Positions 26,658-35,194 of a stretch of DNA of 64,000 nt are shown here, one piece after another (the first letter of the stretch is position 1; every line of letters begins with the position of its first letter). A model generated the notes under the pieces. The model was not told the DNA's origin. It saw only the letters and a program-made list of their open reading frames with translations, and did no database searches. The position numbers and the translations under genes are program-made. The DNA lies in NCBI RefSeq assembly GCF_900104625.1, contig NZ_FNVZ01000004.1:310001-374000 (forward strand), written 5' to 3'. This stretch comes from Leptotrichia massiliensis. Its GTDB lineage: Bacteria > Fusobacteriota > Fusobacteriia > Fusobacteriales > Leptotrichiaceae.

Positions 26658-27704
26658 TTAATATTCGTATGTTGGTGAAATAATTATATTCTTGTATTTA
26701 TTAAAGTCTGTAAGCACTTCTGCAATTCCCGTTACTACAGCATGAATCGCATCTTCACCAACTGTCACTTTCAACAACAATTCTTTTTCAATTCTTTCTT
26801 TCAAAATTCTGATTCCTGCTCCACCACCAGATAGGAAAATTCCTGTTTCATAAATATCTGCTGCAACCTCAGGCTCAATTTCTTCTATTGTAAGTCTTAC
26901 TTCATCAATAATCGCATCAATATGTTTTCTGATTGCTCCATCAATTTCAGCTGCTTTTATTTTCATACTTTTCGGCAATCCAACCCCTAATTCACGACCT
27001 CTAATTTCGTACTCAAACTCAGGATCTTGTTGACTTATTGTATTCATTTTTAATTCTTCAGCTGTTCTTTCACCAATTAATAAATTATGTGCATCCTTTA
27101 CATATTCCATAATATCTTCATTTAAATGATCACCTGCGATTTTAACTGATCTTGATAATGCTGCTCCACCAGATACAATAAATGCAATTTCTGTAGTTCC
27201 TCCACCTATATCAACAATCAAATGTCCTTTTGGTTCAAATAAGTCAATTCCAACACCAATTGCAGCTGCTATTGGCTCTTCAATCAAATAAACCTCTTTT
27301 GCTCCTGCATCTTTTACAACTTCAATTACAGCTCTTCTTTCTACTTGTGTAACCCCACTTGGTACACATATTATAACTCTTGAACTTTGAAATTTATCTT
27401 TTTTTATTCTATGTAAAAATTCTTCAAGCATTCTTTCAGTAACTTCATAATTTGAAATTACTCCATTTTTTAATGGACGGATAATTTCAGTATGTTTTGC
27501 AGTTCTTCCAATAATTTCCTTAGCTTTTTCACCAATATGTTCCAATTCTTCTGTTTTTTTGTTAATTGCAACATAAGTTGGTTCATCTACTTGAATTCCT
27601 TCACCTTTTACATATACAACTGTATTCGCAGTTCCCAAATCAATAGCTATATCTCGTGTAGTTTTTGGTGCTATATTTGTCTTAAAAATATCAAAAAATT
27701 TCAT
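26658..27704 (-). CDS. mreB: Rod-shape determining actin-like protein MreB
   Basis: 348 residues, standard length. Actin-fold ATPase that organises lateral wall synthesis under the inner membrane, in line with rod or filament morphology. Seen: the phosphate-1 loop DIAIDLGTANTVVYVKG, HTEIIRPLKNGVISNYE, the phosphate-2 loop VDIGGGTTEIAFIV, IAGDHLNEDI and the adenosine motif GIFLSGGGAGIRIL. No mreC/mreD follow; scpB is next instead, so this may be a stand-alone MreB/Mbl copy. Confidence 0.95.
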   Translation of the reverse strand: MKFFDIFKTNIAPKTTRDIAIDLGTANTVVYVKGEGIQVDEPTYVAINKKTEELEHIGEKAKEIIGRTAKHTEIIRPLKNGVISNYEVTERMLEEFLHRIKKDKFQSSRVIICVPSGVTQVERRAVIEVVKDAGAKEVYLIEEPIAAAIGVGIDLFEPKGHLIVDIGGGTTEIAFIVSGGAALSRSVKIAGDHLNEDIMEYVKDAHNLLIGERTAEELKMNTISQQDPEFEYEIRGRELGVGLPKSMKIKAAEIDGAIRKHIDAIIDEVRLTIEEIEPEVAADIYETGIFLSGGGAGIRILKERIEKELLLKVTVGEDAIHAVVTGIAEVLTDFNKYKNIIISPTYEY

Positions 27705-27755
27705 CTATTCTATCTCCTTCATTTTATTTTTTACTTTAAAGTATCTTTATTTAAT

Positions 27756-27814
27756 TATAGTCAATCCACTTTAAAATTAGAGTAAAAATATTTAAAAACA
27801 ATAGATTGACTATA
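27756..27814. repeat. 59-bp inverted-repeat element
   Basis: Perfect 11-bp ends TATAGTCAATC and GATTGACTATA enclose an AT-rich core, between mreB and ftsK. The left half (AGTCAATCCACTTTAAAA) recurs with small changes at 54211-54245. Confidence 0.75.
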
Positions 27815-27967
27815 GATATAGCCTAATCTTCTACTTCCATTTTAAATTAGAATTGCTATATGTTATTTTCATTATTAACTATTTTACCATTTTTTTCAAA
27901 TATACTCAAGCAACTTTAATACTGAATTTTCATAATTACAAATAATATTTGAAAATTTATTCATTTT

Positions 27968-30583
27968 TTAATCAATTTCATCAATATTATCTCCTATTAA
28001 TTGGTTATCATAATTGATAATTCCATGTTCCTTCAACTGATCATAAATTCGTGAAGCTCTGTTAAATCCTATTTTTAGTTTACGTTGTAACATTGAAATT
28101 GATATTTTTTCCTCTTGTTTTGCTATATTTACTGCATTTTCAAAAAATGGATCAATATCAATTGTTTCATCTTCAATTTCTTCTAAAATTTCATTCCTAT
28201 ATTTTACCTTTTTAGCAGATTTTAGGGTATCTGTTAAATTTCTAACTTCCTCATCTGAAATATATGCACCTTGTATTCTTTGTAATTTTGAAGTTCCATT
28301 GGCAAGAAGCAACATATCTCCCTGTCCTAGAAGTTTTTCAGCACCTGCACTATCCAGTATTGTTCTCGAATCAACTTGTGATCTTAATGCAAAAGAAATT
28401 CTACTTGGTAAATTAGCCTTTATCATCCCTGTAATAACATCTGTAGACGGACGCTGTGTAGCTACAACTAGATGTATTCCTACAGCTCTAGCTTTTTGTG
28501 CGATTCTCGCTATAGATTCCTCCACACTTCCAGATGCAACCATCATCAAATCAGCAAGCTCATCAATTATTATTACAATATATGGCATTTTTTCAACATA
28601 ACTAAGTCCATTATAACTTTTTATATTTCTAACGCCATTTTCCATAAGTTTCTTGTATCTGTTTTCCATCTCGTTAACTGCCCATTTTAAAGCTATTGCA
28701 GCCTGATGAGGATCTATAATTACAGGTACTAGTAAATGTGGAATATCGTTATACGGCATCAGTTCTACCATTTTTGGATCCACCATTATAAACTTCACTT
28801 CATTTTCAGATTTTTTAGAAATCAATGTAGAAATTAATGTATTTACAGCAACAGACTTTCCTGATCCAGTTTGTCCTGCTATTAGCAAATGTGGCATTTT
28901 AGCAATATCTATAAATTTATCTCGCCCAACAATATCTTTTCCTAATATTACCTTTAATTCTCCACTGTCCAGCTCTTTATTCTTTATAATATTTGAAAAA
29001 TGAACAGGTTCCTTTATTTTATTTGGAGTTTCAATACCAATAGTATTTTTCCCTGGAATTGGTGCTTCTATACGAATGCTTTCAGCAGCTAGATTCATTG
29101 CTATATCATCTGAAAGCCCAGTAACTTTACTTACTTTCACGCCTTTCGGAATAATAATTTCATATCTTGTAATAGTAGGTCCGTATTCATAATTCACAAC
29201 TTTTGCTTCTACACCGAATTCCTTTAAAACATTTTCTAAATGACTCACATTTTCTCTTATGCTTTTTTCTATTTGTTCTTTCTTTTTCAAATCCATAGGT
29301 TTTGATTTAAAAATTTCAGAAATTGATTTTTTCACAACATCATCATATCCTTTGTTATTGTCAAACATCGCATTCACTTTTTTTAATTCTTCTTCAAACC
29401 CTTTTTCTACAACCTCTGGATTCTCAAATGCCTCAAGTTTGGGAAACTCCTGAAAATTTGGATCCATTTGTGCGGAATTTATCATTTCTCGCCTTAATGG
29501 TGTTACAATTTCCAATTTAGGTTCTCTCTTATCTTCTTTCTCAGCTTTTTCTTTTATTTCTACCTTTTTCTCTATTTTTTTATTTTCTTCTGTTTCTTCT
29601 TTTTTATCTTCAAATTTTTCAGAATCTGCTGTTTTTTCATTTTGTTCCTCTACTGTTTCAGAACTTTTCACATTTTCCGATGGTTTTACAATATTTTCCA
29701 ATTTAAGTTCAGACTCTTTTACATCATTTTTCTGTTCATTTGAATTTTTTTTCATATTTTGTAAATTACTTTGTTTTTCTTTTTCTTTCTCTTCAAAAAG
29801 TTCAATCCATTCTTTTTCTTTTTCAGCAAGTTCTTCTTTTGAATAAACTTCCGTCTTTTGTAAAAAATTATCCTTTGGCTTTTTGGCAATTTCAAAACTT
29901 AATTTTTCGTTTCTTGATTGTATAATTTTTGCTTTTAACATTTCTCGCTGATAACGCTTATAATCTGTCTTTTTCAAATTTTCAGCATATTTTTTCGCAG
30001 CCAACTTTCTCTTTTTCTCTTTATAATCGTCACTTTTATAATATTTCATAACTTCTTTCAAAAGTTCATACCCCAGCTCAATCATATCCTTAACTAACCA
30101 ACCTAAGAAAGCTATCACTAAAACTATTAAACCAATTAACATAATTTTTAAATGTAAAACACTATAAAACGGCATTGAAAGTAACGCTCCTGGAATACCT
30201 CCACTCTCACGATTAAACCCTATCTCCAGCAATTTTCTTCCAGCCTCAGTAAAAGTATTTGCCAGTGGATTCCCTTTGACAACAGAACCTCTTATTAAAA
30301 TCATCGACCAGCTTAAAAATAATCCGATAAGTGCAACTATTTTTCCTTGTGTTATATGAAATTCAATTTTTTCATAAAAAAATATTATTATTCCATATAT
30401 CATTGAACCTATCGCTATAAACCATGTCATTTTTCCAAAAAACAACGTAATTCCACTTAGTATCAGTGCAAAAATATTTTCTCCAACATTATCACTTAAC
30501 ATACTGGATTTATTCGCCATCAATAAAACCAATATAAACCCCACAACAAACCAAATTATACCCTCGATTTTTCTTTTATTCAT
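27968..30583 (-). CDS. ftsK: DNA translocase FtsK/SpoIIIE
   Basis: 871 residues. N-terminal membrane domain with about five hydrophobic segments in the first 180 residues, then a long Lys/Glu-rich linker (about 250-370), the alpha/beta motor and a C-terminal gamma winged helix. Motor: Walker A GQTGSGKSVAVN near residue 570, VDPKMVELMPYNDIPHL, Walker B VIIIDELADLMM, ATQRPSTDVITG and the LGQGDMLLL loop. Gamma domain: ISISMLQRKLKIGFNRASRI, which reads KOPS-like polar sequences. It pumps DNA at the septum during chromosome segregation. The gene is first in the long - strand run. Confidence 0.96.
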   Translation of the reverse strand: MNKRKIEGIIWFVVGFILVLLMANKSSMLSDNVGENIFALILSGITLFFGKMTWFIAIGSMIYGIIIFFYEKIEFHITQGKIVALIGLFLSWSMILIRGSVVKGNPLANTFTEAGRKLLEIGFNRESGGIPGALLSMPFYSVLHLKIMLIGLIVLVIAFLGWLVKDMIELGYELLKEVMKYYKSDDYKEKKRKLAAKKYAENLKKTDYKRYQREMLKAKIIQSRNEKLSFEIAKKPKDNFLQKTEVYSKEELAEKEKEWIELFEEKEKEKQSNLQNMKKNSNEQKNDVKESELKLENIVKPSENVKSSETVEEQNEKTADSEKFEDKKEETEENKKIEKKVEIKEKAEKEDKREPKLEIVTPLRREMINSAQMDPNFQEFPKLEAFENPEVVEKGFEEELKKVNAMFDNNKGYDDVVKKSISEIFKSKPMDLKKKEQIEKSIRENVSHLENVLKEFGVEAKVVNYEYGPTITRYEIIIPKGVKVSKVTGLSDDIAMNLAAESIRIEAPIPGKNTIGIETPNKIKEPVHFSNIIKNKELDSGELKVILGKDIVGRDKFIDIAKMPHLLIAGQTGSGKSVAVNTLISTLISKKSENEVKFIMVDPKMVELMPYNDIPHLLVPVIIDPHQAAIALKWAVNEMENRYKKLMENGVRNIKSYNGLSYVEKMPYIVIIIDELADLMMVASGSVEESIARIAQKARAVGIHLVVATQRPSTDVITGMIKANLPSRISFALRSQVDSRTILDSAGAEKLLGQGDMLLLANGTSKLQRIQGAYISDEEVRNLTDTLKSAKKVKYRNEILEEIEDETIDIDPFFENAVNIAKQEEKISISMLQRKLKIGFNRASRIYDQLKEHGIINYDNQLIGDNIDEID

Positions 30584-30958
30584 TTCGTCTTCCTTTCTAA
30601 AAATTTTATTTTCTTAAATTTTTTTATCCAATGAACCTAAATAGCTATCACATTTCATTAGTTCAATATTTGAAAAAATTTAGTATATATCTATAAATTC
30701 ACAAAACTTTTACATAATATCATACATTATACTATATTTTTTCAATTTTGTCATTTTTTTATACGATACTGCAAGGCAATCGCAAGAAAAAAAATTCATA
30801 AGTCCGAATGATTTATTTTTAAAGGGGTTGACTCAATATTTAATTTTTCTTTTATAAAAAAGTCAATTTATTCATTTTATTCCATAAATAAAGGATTTCA
30901 TAAAGAGAAAAATTTAATATGCAATTACTCTACGATACTGAAGAGCAAAAAAATAAAA
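30584..30958. other. Gene-free AT-rich stretch with a short repeated motif
   Basis: About 375 bases between the ftsK start and the next terminator. No supported gene. TACGATACTG occurs at about 30761 and again at about 30932; both lie in a frame reading LYDT, the first extending as IFLYDTARQSQEKKF and the second as MQLLYDTEEQKN. These look like debris of a related coding sequence, but I cannot name it. Confidence 0.3.
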
Positions 30959-31000
30959 AAACTACACCTCCTATCCTGTTATAATAGTTTAGATGTAGTT
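30959..31000 (-). terminator. Terminator after the PIN/phosphatase chimera
   Basis: On the - strand AACTACATCT pairs with AGGTGTAGTT (arms 30991-31000 and 30959-30968) and is followed directly by a run of seven T. Confidence 0.82.
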
Positions 31001-31029
31001 CAAATAATTTTTTTCTTTGATTTAAATAT

Positions 31030-32059
31030 TTAATTAAATTTTTTTAATTCTGTCATAAATCTAGAATATGGACAATATCCTTCCTTATCGATTTTACAGT
31101 TTTTCATTTCTAAAATTGTATGTTTTGGCGGATTTTCCTTTGTTAGTCTCTTTGTTTCCCTTATCTGGCTTAATGTTTGATACACATACTCAATTTTTAC
31201 TTTTCTTTCATTTGTTTTTTTATCTTTCCAAATTTCAAAAAATATTTTTCCACCAATTGGAGTTTTTTCAACTTGTTCTTCCAATTTATAATCTTTAAAA
31301 CCTAACGCAGAAAGCATAGCAGTTACATTCGAATCGTGTCCAACAAGCACTGTTACTTTATGATTTGAAGAATTTATGTCATTATAAATATATTTTATCA
31401 ACGGTGCAGCTACATTTTTAGTCACTTTATCCGTTGCAAACAGCAGATCTCCATATCCGTTTTTTATATCTGTTATTTTTTGCCATTTTTCTTCTATAAA
31501 TTTTGATAAATTTTCAAAAATTATAAAGTTTTGATCATTATTGTCAAACGTTTTCCTAAATCCGTCGTCTTTTGAAATAATATAAATTTTTTCGTTATTC
31601 TTTTTTTGATATTTTTTTATTATTTGTGCAACAAAAGCATCCTTAAATTCATTTTGCTTTGTCTTCTCAAATGGTAAGTTTAAGTTAAAATGATCTTCTA
31701 ATATTAATTTTATATCTACATCTTCTAAAGATAATTTTATAGAATCATCAAAAAATTTTATCAATTCTGTTTTAAGAAAAGAAATTATGTATGTTTCATC
31801 TTCAGCAGATAATTTAATCGGAGTTTCGCTTAATATTTCTAAAAAAGGACTTTTGCTTAATACTTTATTATAACTGTTTATTACTTCTTTTACATCTTTG
31901 ATTATATGAACTTCTAATTCTCTTTCTGTTATTTCATTATTTAACAATATTATTTTTATCGTTTTCAATATATGTTTTTAACTTTTCAAATTTATCATTT
32001 GATAACATAAATTTTTCACCAATAAATATATTTGTATCTATAAAAACTTTTTTACACAT
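31030..32059 (-). pseudogene. Chimera: PIN-type nuclease N-part fused to histidine acid phosphatase C-part
   Basis: The true start is probably the ATG at 32059, six or seven bases after GGAG: MCKKVFIDTNIFIGEKF, with the first PIN-domain aspartate in FIDTNIF. That frame stops after about 40 codons. One extra base in the A5 tract (31953-31957, as T on +) explains the break, because the next frame continues without a gap as IILLNNEITERELEVHI and runs 312 codons from a TTG at 31968. Residues 1 to about 157 of that frame are PIN_12/DUF4935-like (NEFKDAFVAQIIKKY, IYIISKDDGFRKTF). From about residue 160 it is the C-terminal half of a histidine acid phosphatase of the Agp/AppA group: NVAAPLIKYI, VLVGHDSNVTAML (HD motif at 211-212), KTPIGGKIFFEIW, YVYQTLSQIRE. 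The catalytic N-terminal RHGxRxP half is absent, so phosphatase activity is not expected. Confidence 0.7.
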
Positions 32060-32106
32060 AATAATACTCCTATTCTTAATAATTATATAAACAATATTTC
32101 AAAAAA

Positions 32107-32138
32107 AATACAATTCACTATTTCTAATGAATTGTATT
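32107..32138 (-). terminator. Strong terminator after a small secreted-peptide ORF
   Basis: Perfect 11-bp stem (AATACAATTCA at 32107-32117 with TGAATTGTATT at 32128-32138) followed on the - strand by a run of eight T. It marks the end of a - strand transcript. Confidence 0.85.
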
Positions 32139-32167
32139 TTGCAATATTATGAAAAATTTGTTTAAAA

Positions 32168-32283
32168 TCAATAATAATGGTGCCCACGCATAATTATTTC
32201 GCTAAAAATGGGTATTTGAAATATAAAAGTTGTCAGTAAGTTGCCAGTAAAATTTCAGTTACTTTTTTAAAATTTCTTTTCAT
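32168..32283 (-). pseudogene. Small secreted peptide gene with a frameshift
   Basis: An ATG at 32283 stands 7 bases after AGGAG and opens MKRNFKKVTEILLATY, then stops. Shifting frame near the ACTTACTGAC segment continues LLTTFIFQIPIFSEIIMRGH to HYY and a stop at 32168. Joined, it would be a signal-peptide-like sequence ending in a short His-rich tail, about 38 residues. The good ribosome-binding site and the strong terminator 30 bases downstream argue for a former gene. No homologue is recognised. Confidence 0.35.
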
Positions 32284-32434
32284 AATTTTACTCCTATGTT
32301 AAAAATAAATTTATTTTCCTAATAAAAAAGCTCTATTTTTTACAACAAGGATTATCTGAAATTAAACTAAACAATGTATATTTTTTCTTTGGAAAGCATA
32401 GATTATGAAAAAGTCCCATTTTGAATACTATTTT

Positions 32435-32476
32435 AGTGTACCAAAAATTATTTGTCCAAGATTTGGGTACACTCCA
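32435..32476. repeat. Solitary IS3 terminal repeat forming a hairpin
   Basis: Bases 32448-32476 match the right end of the IS3 copy at 38481-38510 except for one missing T (TTATTTGTCCAAGATTTGGG, then TACACTCCA). AGTGTACC just to its left is the inverse of the outer GGGTACACT, so both IS tips appear almost fused. This is the scar of a deleted or collapsed IS copy. Confidence 0.7.
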
Positions 32477-32583
32477 AAATTTTAAAGCAAACGACTGGCT
32501 GGTGGAATGATTTTAAGATTAATCTGGATATTGAGCTGGAAAATACGGTTAGGGAGAGAACTGCTGCACATAATCAAAATAAA
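32477..32583 (+). other. Unidentified coding fragment between two IS scars
   Basis: One + strand frame stays open from the IS3 tip to the IS607-like remnant and reads like protein (LKQTTGWWNDFKINLDIEL, then ENTVRERTAAHNQN). Base composition is less AT-rich than around it. It has no start codon or ribosome-binding site. I do not recognise the family; it looks like the tail of a gene whose rest has been lost. Confidence 0.3.
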
Positions 32584-32586
32584 AGC

Positions 32587-32736
32587 AGATCTCAATCCGT
32601 AAAGTTTTTCACTAAATAAATGAATTATGGAAATAATATCTTCTGCTAATTCTTCCTGAATTGATCTTTCTTTTATACCATCAGAAATAATTTTAACTTT
32701 TGTTTCAAATTTTTCAAAAAAATACTGTTCCGACAA
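32587..32736 (-). pseudogene. Remnant of an IS607-type serine recombinase (C-terminus)
   Basis: About 50 residues on the - strand. EELAEDIISIIHLFSEKLYG followed by LRS matches the conserved C-terminal helix of IS607-family TnpA resolvases (EELVEDxxSIIxxFSxxLYG). The helix-turn-helix and catalytic serine domains are missing, the chain loses similarity after GLRS, and no tnpB follows, so only a scar remains. The assignment rests on pattern memory alone. Confidence 0.5.
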
Positions 32737-32780
32737 TCAATATATTTCATTCCAATAGTATTGATATTATTCCGATAAAA

Positions 32781-32790
32781 TAGTATACTA
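32781..32790. promoter_or_regulatory. Palindrome upstream of fic, possible operator
   Basis: TAGTATACTA is a perfect 10-base palindrome 21 bases before the ATG; a looser dyad, AATAGTATTGATATTATT, lies a few bases upstream. The gene product has its own N-terminal helix-turn-helix, so autoregulation is plausible but not shown. Confidence 0.4.
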
Positions 32791-32811
32791 TGAAAAGATT
32801 GGAGGGATTTT

Positions 32812-33705
32812 ATGTATATTACAGTTAAACAAGCTTCTGAAAAATGGAGAATATCTGATAGAAGAGTAAGAGTTTTATGCTCTGAAGGGAAAATACCTGG
32901 TGCATATCAAGAAGGAAGAACTTGGAAAATACCATATGATGCAATAAAACCAACTGATGGAAGATATAAAATTACAGGAACGCTCATTCAAATATTAGAA
33001 GAAAAATTAAGCAATCTTAAAGCAAGGAGACCTTTAACAGAAGGGGAACTGGAAAGATTAAATGAAGAATTTTTAACAGAATATACCTATAACTCAAATG
33101 CAATTGAAGGGAACACTTTAACTTTACGTGAAACAGACATGATTCTTAAAGGGCTTACCATTAACCAAAAATCATTAAAGGAGCATTTGGAAGTAATTGG
33201 ACACAAGGAAGCTTTTGAGTATGTAAGAAAACTTGTTAGTGAAAATGTTGAAATATCCGAAAAAGTAATTAAGGATATTCATTATTTGATATTGGCTGAT
33301 AAGAAAGAGGATAGAGGAATATACCGTAGAGTTCCTGTTAGAATTATGGGAGCAGCTCATGAACCCGTACAACCGTATCTAATTATTCCGAAAATGGAAG
33401 AATTATTGGAACGTTATAAAAACAGCAAGGAAGACATTGTAACTAAACTTGCTCGTTTTCATATAGAATTTGAAAGTATTCATCCTTTTATTGATGGAAA
33501 TGGAAGGACTGGAAGATTATTAATAAATTTAGAACTTATGAAGGAGGAATATCCACCTATAGATATCAAGTTTACTGATCGACTGAGATATTATGAAGCT
33601 TTTGATGAATATCATGTAAAGCACAATATATCAGCAATGTCAGATATGTTTGCTAGGTATTTAAATCAGAAACTAGATTTATATTTATCTATTTTAGATA
33701 AGTAA
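32812..33705 (+). CDS. HTH-Fic protein (putative AMP transferase)
   Basis: 297 residues. Residues 1-50 form an excisionase/MerR-like DNA-binding domain (VKQASEKWRISDRRVRVLC, then EGRTWKIPYDAIKP). A Fic core follows: the inhibitory helix motif SNAIEGN (S95 to E99-G-N, matching [S/T]xxxE[G/N]) lies before the catalytic loop HPFIDGNGRTGR (H224). The inhibitory motif on the N-terminal side of the Fic core is the class II arrangement, so the enzyme is expected to be self-restrained. Fic enzymes usually transfer AMP to a hydroxyl on a target protein. GGAGGG precedes the ATG by 5 bases. It is flanked by IS scars on both sides, consistent with horizontal acquisition. No separate antitoxin gene is present. 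Confidence 0.9.
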   Translation: MYITVKQASEKWRISDRRVRVLCSEGKIPGAYQEGRTWKIPYDAIKPTDGRYKITGTLIQILEEKLSNLKARRPLTEGELERLNEEFLTEYTYNSNAIEGNTLTLRETDMILKGLTINQKSLKEHLEVIGHKEAFEYVRKLVSENVEISEKVIKDIHYLILADKKEDRGIYRRVPVRIMGAAHEPVQPYLIIPKMEELLERYKNSKEDIVTKLARFHIEFESIHPFIDGNGRTGRLLINLELMKEEYPPIDIKFTDRLRYYEAFDEYHVKHNISAMSDMFARYLNQKLDLYLSILDK

Positions 33706-33720
33706 AAATTTTAAAAATTA

Positions 33721-34134
33721 GAGTGTTCCCAAAACTGTGAACAATTAAACAGGAAATTAGTTTTCTTTAACGTAAATTCCAAATATAATATACATTTTCT
33801 ATTTTTAGATATGATTTATAAGAACAAAAGTCAGCAAGGTTAAAATGATTGTATGGGAATTTTATCATTACAGATATCCGCCCCTCAAAAAATACTATTA
33901 ATATTTTATTAATCCAACTAGGTTGGATATTTTGTCGTAGACATTTATATAGTTATTTTGATAAAAGAAGAGGAAAAGAGGCTGACGCCTCTTTTAAAAT
34001 TATCAAATATATCAGTAAATACCTAAAAAATATGAATTTAATTTTCTTATAAATAAAAAAATTGATTTCTGTATAAAGCAAAAATCAATTCTTGTTAGTA
34101 AGTTAAATTAAATTTGTCCAACTTTTTGGGGAAG
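33721..34134. mobile_element. Degenerate IS3-like relic, about 414 bp
   Basis: The left tip GAGTGTTCCCAAAACTGTGA and the right tip (reverse strand CTTCCCCAAAAAGTTGGACA) are diverged relatives of the IS3 ends at 37188/38510 (GAGTGTACCCAAAATCTTGGA). The interior has no recognisable transposase, one short unsupported ORF, and two hairpins. It fills most of the 670-base gap after fic; the rest, to 34374, is AT-rich and holds only the hairpin at 34220 and the upstream region of the next gene. Confidence 0.45.
33974..33995. terminator. Perfect hairpin, probable bidirectional terminator
   Basis: AAAAGAGGC, loop TGAC, GCCTCTTTT: nine perfect pairs with A/T flanks on both sides. It could close the fic transcript. 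A second stem, ATTGATTT with AAATCAAT, follows at about 34062-34092. Confidence 0.6.
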
Positions 34135-34219
34135 TTAATCAGTGGCTCTGTATATTTATTTTATTTTTCCATCTTTATATGTTTTTCTCCTTTTATCTTT
34201 ATAAGTTTCTTTTCTATAC

Positions 34220-34247
34220 AAAATAGAAAAGACAGGTTTTCTATTTT
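34220..34247. terminator. AT-rich hairpin upstream of the membrane-protein gene
   Basis: AAAATAGAAAA (34220-34230), loop GACAGG, TTTTCTATTTT (34237-34247): 11 perfect but mostly A-T pairs. It is possibly a weak terminator insulating the next operon. Confidence 0.45.
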
Positions 34248-34374
34248 AAGAGAAAAGGATCCTTGCTAAGTTTAAAAATCAAAAATCTCATTTTATTTTA
34301 ATCTTTTACTGCTAATATTACATAAGAATAGAAAATAAATAAAAAAATATATATTTCCGGAGGTAAAAGAATAT

Positions 34375-35193
34375 ATGAAAATAAATGATTTAAATGAAAA
34401 ATTTGAAGATTTTGAAAAAGAGAATATCAGCAGTCTATTTCAAGGATTGATGAAAATAACAGGTATAGTCGTTTTAGCAGTTTTTCTTGTATTATTTAAG
34501 AGAATGATATATATGCAATATTACCTTTCTTTTATAATGAAATTTAGTGGTACAGATGTAAAAGAAAAAATAACAATGCTAGCTGCAATATTTACATTAT
34601 TTTCTCTTATTGTAATAATTGTATCAGCTATTATTTCTATAAAAATAACAAAAGAATATTTTAATGAAAATAGTATGGAATTATCTCATAAAATAAAGTA
34701 TTATGTAATAATTTTCATAGGAGTTTTAATTATTATAAATTCGATTATTGGAACATCTGAAGTTCTTAAACAGATGAAACTCAACTTTACTTTCATTCAG
34801 AAAATAATGCTGTTTTTATTTTCCGGAATTCCTTCAGGAGTAATAGCAACATCAGCAACTGCATTTTTTTCAGTAGTCTTTTTATTTTCAGTAAAAACAT
34901 ACGAAAAGAAATTGTATGAACACAGAATAATAGGAATAATTTATACTGCCATTGTTTCAATAATAGGATTATTAGGAATCAATTTTATAATGGAACTTTC
35001 TAACTTGTATAAAAATTACTCTTTTAAAGTGGGGCATGAATTTAAGCTTTTTATTCATTTCTTAAAATTTGTGTTGAGGTATAAAAATTTATACATTGAG
35101 ATATTTAATATGTATTTCTGTGTAAATTTATTTGTAATAATATTTTTAGGAATTTTGCTGATTTTTGCTAAAAAAAATAGAGAGGGTGAATAA
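34375..35193 (+). CDS. Hypothetical membrane protein
   Basis: 272 residues with six hydrophobic segments (about residues 28-46, 68-92, 107-125, 140-170, 186-206 and 245-265) and a charged N-terminal tail, so an integral inner-membrane protein. Not recognised. CCGGAGGTAAAAG precedes the ATG, a strong ribosome-binding site. Its stop codon lies one base before the start of the solute-binding lipoprotein gene, so the two are translationally coupled. Since it lacks the binding-protein-dependent permease loop signature, it is not an obvious permease partner. Confidence 0.65.
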   Translation: MKINDLNEKFEDFEKENISSLFQGLMKITGIVVLAVFLVLFKRMIYMQYYLSFIMKFSGTDVKEKITMLAAIFTLFSLIVIIVSAIISIKITKEYFNENSMELSHKIKYYVIIFIGVLIIINSIIGTSEVLKQMKLNFTFIQKIMLFLFSGIPSGVIATSATAFFSVVFLFSVKTYEKKLYEHRIIGIIYTAIVSIIGLLGINFIMELSNLYKNYSFKVGHEFKLFIHFLKFVLRYKNLYIEIFNMYFCVNLFVIIFLGILLIFAKKNREGE

Positions 35194-35194
35194 A

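Noticed and set aside
33849-34052. 67-residue + strand ORF in the IS3-like relic
   Set aside because: No ribosome-binding site, no recognisable domain, and it runs through a perfect terminator-like hairpin.
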